Positions 6,001 through 6,323 of a stretch of DNA of 6,323 nucleotides are shown here, piece after piece (the first letter of the stretch is position 1; every line of letters begins with the position of its first letter). The notes under the pieces were generated by a model. That model did no database searches and was not told the DNA's origin. It was given only the letters and a program-made list of their open reading frames with translations. This DNA is from Candidatus Rokuibacteriota bacterium. Lineage in GTDB: Bacteria; Methylomirabilota; Methylomirabilia; Rokubacteriales; CSP1-6. The stretch covers positions 1 to 6,323 of the forward strand of contig JACOVB010000148.1 in assembly GCA_016177555.1 (NCBI GenBank), written 5' to 3'. The position numbers and the translations under genes are program-made.

Positions 6001-6323
6001 TAGTCCATGTGCAGGTCCGAGCCGATGGAGCGGACCACCACCGCCCCGGAGTTGAGGCCCACGCGGATCTGGACGTCGAGCCCCTGCGTCCGGCGCAGCT
6101 CCTCCGCGTACCACCCCACCGTCTCCTGCATGCGGAGCGCGGCGTAGCAGGCGCGCACGGCGTGGTCCTCGTGGGCCAAGGGCGCCCCGAAGAGCGCCAA
6201 GAACCCAACGCCCATTACCTGGTTCAACGTCACCTCGTCGCGGTGGACGGCCTCCAGCATCCGCTCGAGGGCCGGGTCCAGGATCCCCCGCGCCTCCTCG
6301 GGGGCGCGGGCGGCCAGGAGCTC
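3024..6323 (-). CDS. Class III cyclase-like / STAND-type ATPase / TPR fusion protein with arginine-rich C-terminal domain (5' end outside window)
   Basis: The frame is open to the right edge. The 21 codons before the Met codon at 6260 continue the cyclase homology (ELLAARAPEEAR), so that Met is internal; 1099 residues are visible. Numbered from the 6260 codon: a cyclase-like domain at about 1-145 (NQVMGVG at 13-19, IRVGLNSG at 65-72, MDYTAVGQTTHLAARMEQ at 85-102); a P-loop ATPase from about 164, with FVGRDREL, Walker A GEPGVGKS at 195-202 and Walker B-like LVLVFENLHWID at 319-330; RTEGNPFFIEE at 406-416; a winged-helix-like part at about 455-545 ending TFNHTLTHDVAYGTLL; TPR-like helical pairs at about 555-1000; and a basic tail domain at 1003-1078. 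The family comprises cytosolic signalling ATPases with unknown input. The metal-binding Asp of GDG is Val18, the base-selecting Lys position is Gln14 and the transition-state Asn position is His95, so cyclase activity is doubtful. Asp86 and Arg99 are kept. The start and the first metal-binding Asp lie outside the window. Confidence 0.93.
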   Translation of the reverse strand, partial: ELLAARAPEEARGILDPALERMLEAVHRDEVTLNQVMGVGFLALFGAPLAHEDHAVRACYAALRMQETVGWYAEELRRTQGLDVQIRVGLNSGAVVVRSIGSDLHMDYTAVGQTTHLAARMEQLARPGTTLMTASTLWLAEGYVEVRPLGPVPVKGLAEAIQVYEVERAGPARSRLQAAAARGLSPFVGRDRELGTLRQSLDRAQAGHGQIVAVVGEPGVGKSRLFREFTRSHRVRGWLILEGSAVSYARLTSYDAVVELLRGYFQVGQRDDARTIREKVTGKLLTLDETLKAALPAFLALLDVPVEDSEWQTPDPALRRQRTLDAVTRLLLRESQVQPLVLVFENLHWIDGETQACLDHLVEALPAARILILANYRPEYAHAWGARSCYTQLRLDPLPPVTAGALLRTLLGGDASLEPVTRFVIERTEGNPFFIEECVRMLIETQVLAGEHGAHRLAGELPSVAVPATVQAVIASRIDRLAPEEKRLLQAAAAIGKDVPLALLRAVAELPEEALDESLARLQAGEFLYETGGYPDPEYTFNHTLTHDVAYGTLLQDRRRALHVEILRALERLHPDRRTELAEVLAEHAFRGEAWNEAVAHLRRAGAKATARSANVEAVAYLERALAALGKLAESEEVRAQGIDVRLELRPPLLQLGHLQRVLAVSQQAENIAKLIGDQARLARVYSYLINYHYLKGEPDMAIAYGERCLTIGEAGEDAALQALARGYMGYSYHAQGRYREAEAVLARNLEKLEAMRAAGAAEAQTTIPYVSSSGWLAFTLAELGDFDQARTYADMAERAAEAARHAYAQAIAWTLGGLVALTRGHLDRALHLLEKSLDTCQSAELTVWQPIPSSLLGLTEVLLGRHDEGLRLLEDGVARSEAVGVKAYLALWTVQLGEGLVAAGQASRALAVAETALNLAIAHKERGHQARALRLLGEIALVGDPPDLPRAERDLDQAMALAAELGMRPLVGRIEFGLGQLHLKKGSRAQAEDHLIAALALFRALDMRFFAAQTMAALKRLGHIFVVAHQNLGLYEFLKERFSGDREVTVVLDRRGDDRRRSRQPAAAERRRGERRLPPSFDSALRVRGLVVLPRAGG

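Noticed and set aside
4681..6114. 477-codon frame on the minus strand inside the cyclase-ATPase gene
   Set aside because: It overlaps the recognised frame on the same strand and its translation is low-complexity Arg, Ala, Gly and Pro. It is a frame shadow.
3024..6260. Taking the Met codon at 6260 as the true start of the cyclase-ATPase protein
   Set aside because: The frame stays open to the window edge, the preceding 21 codons continue the cyclase homology, and starting there would remove the first strand and first metal-binding Asp of the domain.

Overview
The window is a chromosome-like stretch from a very GC-rich bacterium: codon third positions are nearly all G or C. No mobile element, CRISPR array or phage gene is visible. 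The gene types (a dipeptide/oligopeptide ABC importer next to an M24 peptidase, and a class III cyclase fused to a STAND-like ATPase and TPR repeats) and the arginine-rich tail of the fusion protein suggest an uncultured soil or sediment lineage such as Rokubacteria/Methylomirabilota or a high-GC proteobacterium. That placement is inferred from recollection of similar proteins and has not been searched.

Left part, plus strand (1-2468): three tightly packed genes form one operon running rightwards. They are the C-terminal part of a DppB/OppB-type permease, a complete DppC/OppC-type permease, and a complete M24 metallopeptidase (Xaa-Pro aminopeptidase/prolidase-like). The permease pair would form the membrane channel of a peptide importer, and the cytosolic peptidase could trim the imported peptides. 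No ATP-binding subunit follows the permeases inside the window.

Middle (2469-3023): a convergent intergenic region. The plus-strand operon ends at 2468. A minus-strand tRNA-Lys(UUU) with encoded CCA lies at 2749-2824 and has an extended -10-like promoter directly upstream. The remaining intergenic DNA holds only GC-rich hairpins and a short direct repeat; I see no protein gene there.

Right part, minus strand (3024-6323): one very long open frame that enters from beyond the right edge. In protein order it contains a class III nucleotide cyclase-like domain, a P-loop ATPase, a winged-helix-like linker, a long TPR-type helical array and a short arginine-rich C-terminal domain. In the cyclase domain the second metal-binding aspartate of the usual GDG motif is valine, so this copy looks catalytically impaired and may act as a nucleotide-sensing or regulatory module. 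This gene carries the two most interesting observations of the window. The rest is ordinary metabolism and housekeeping.
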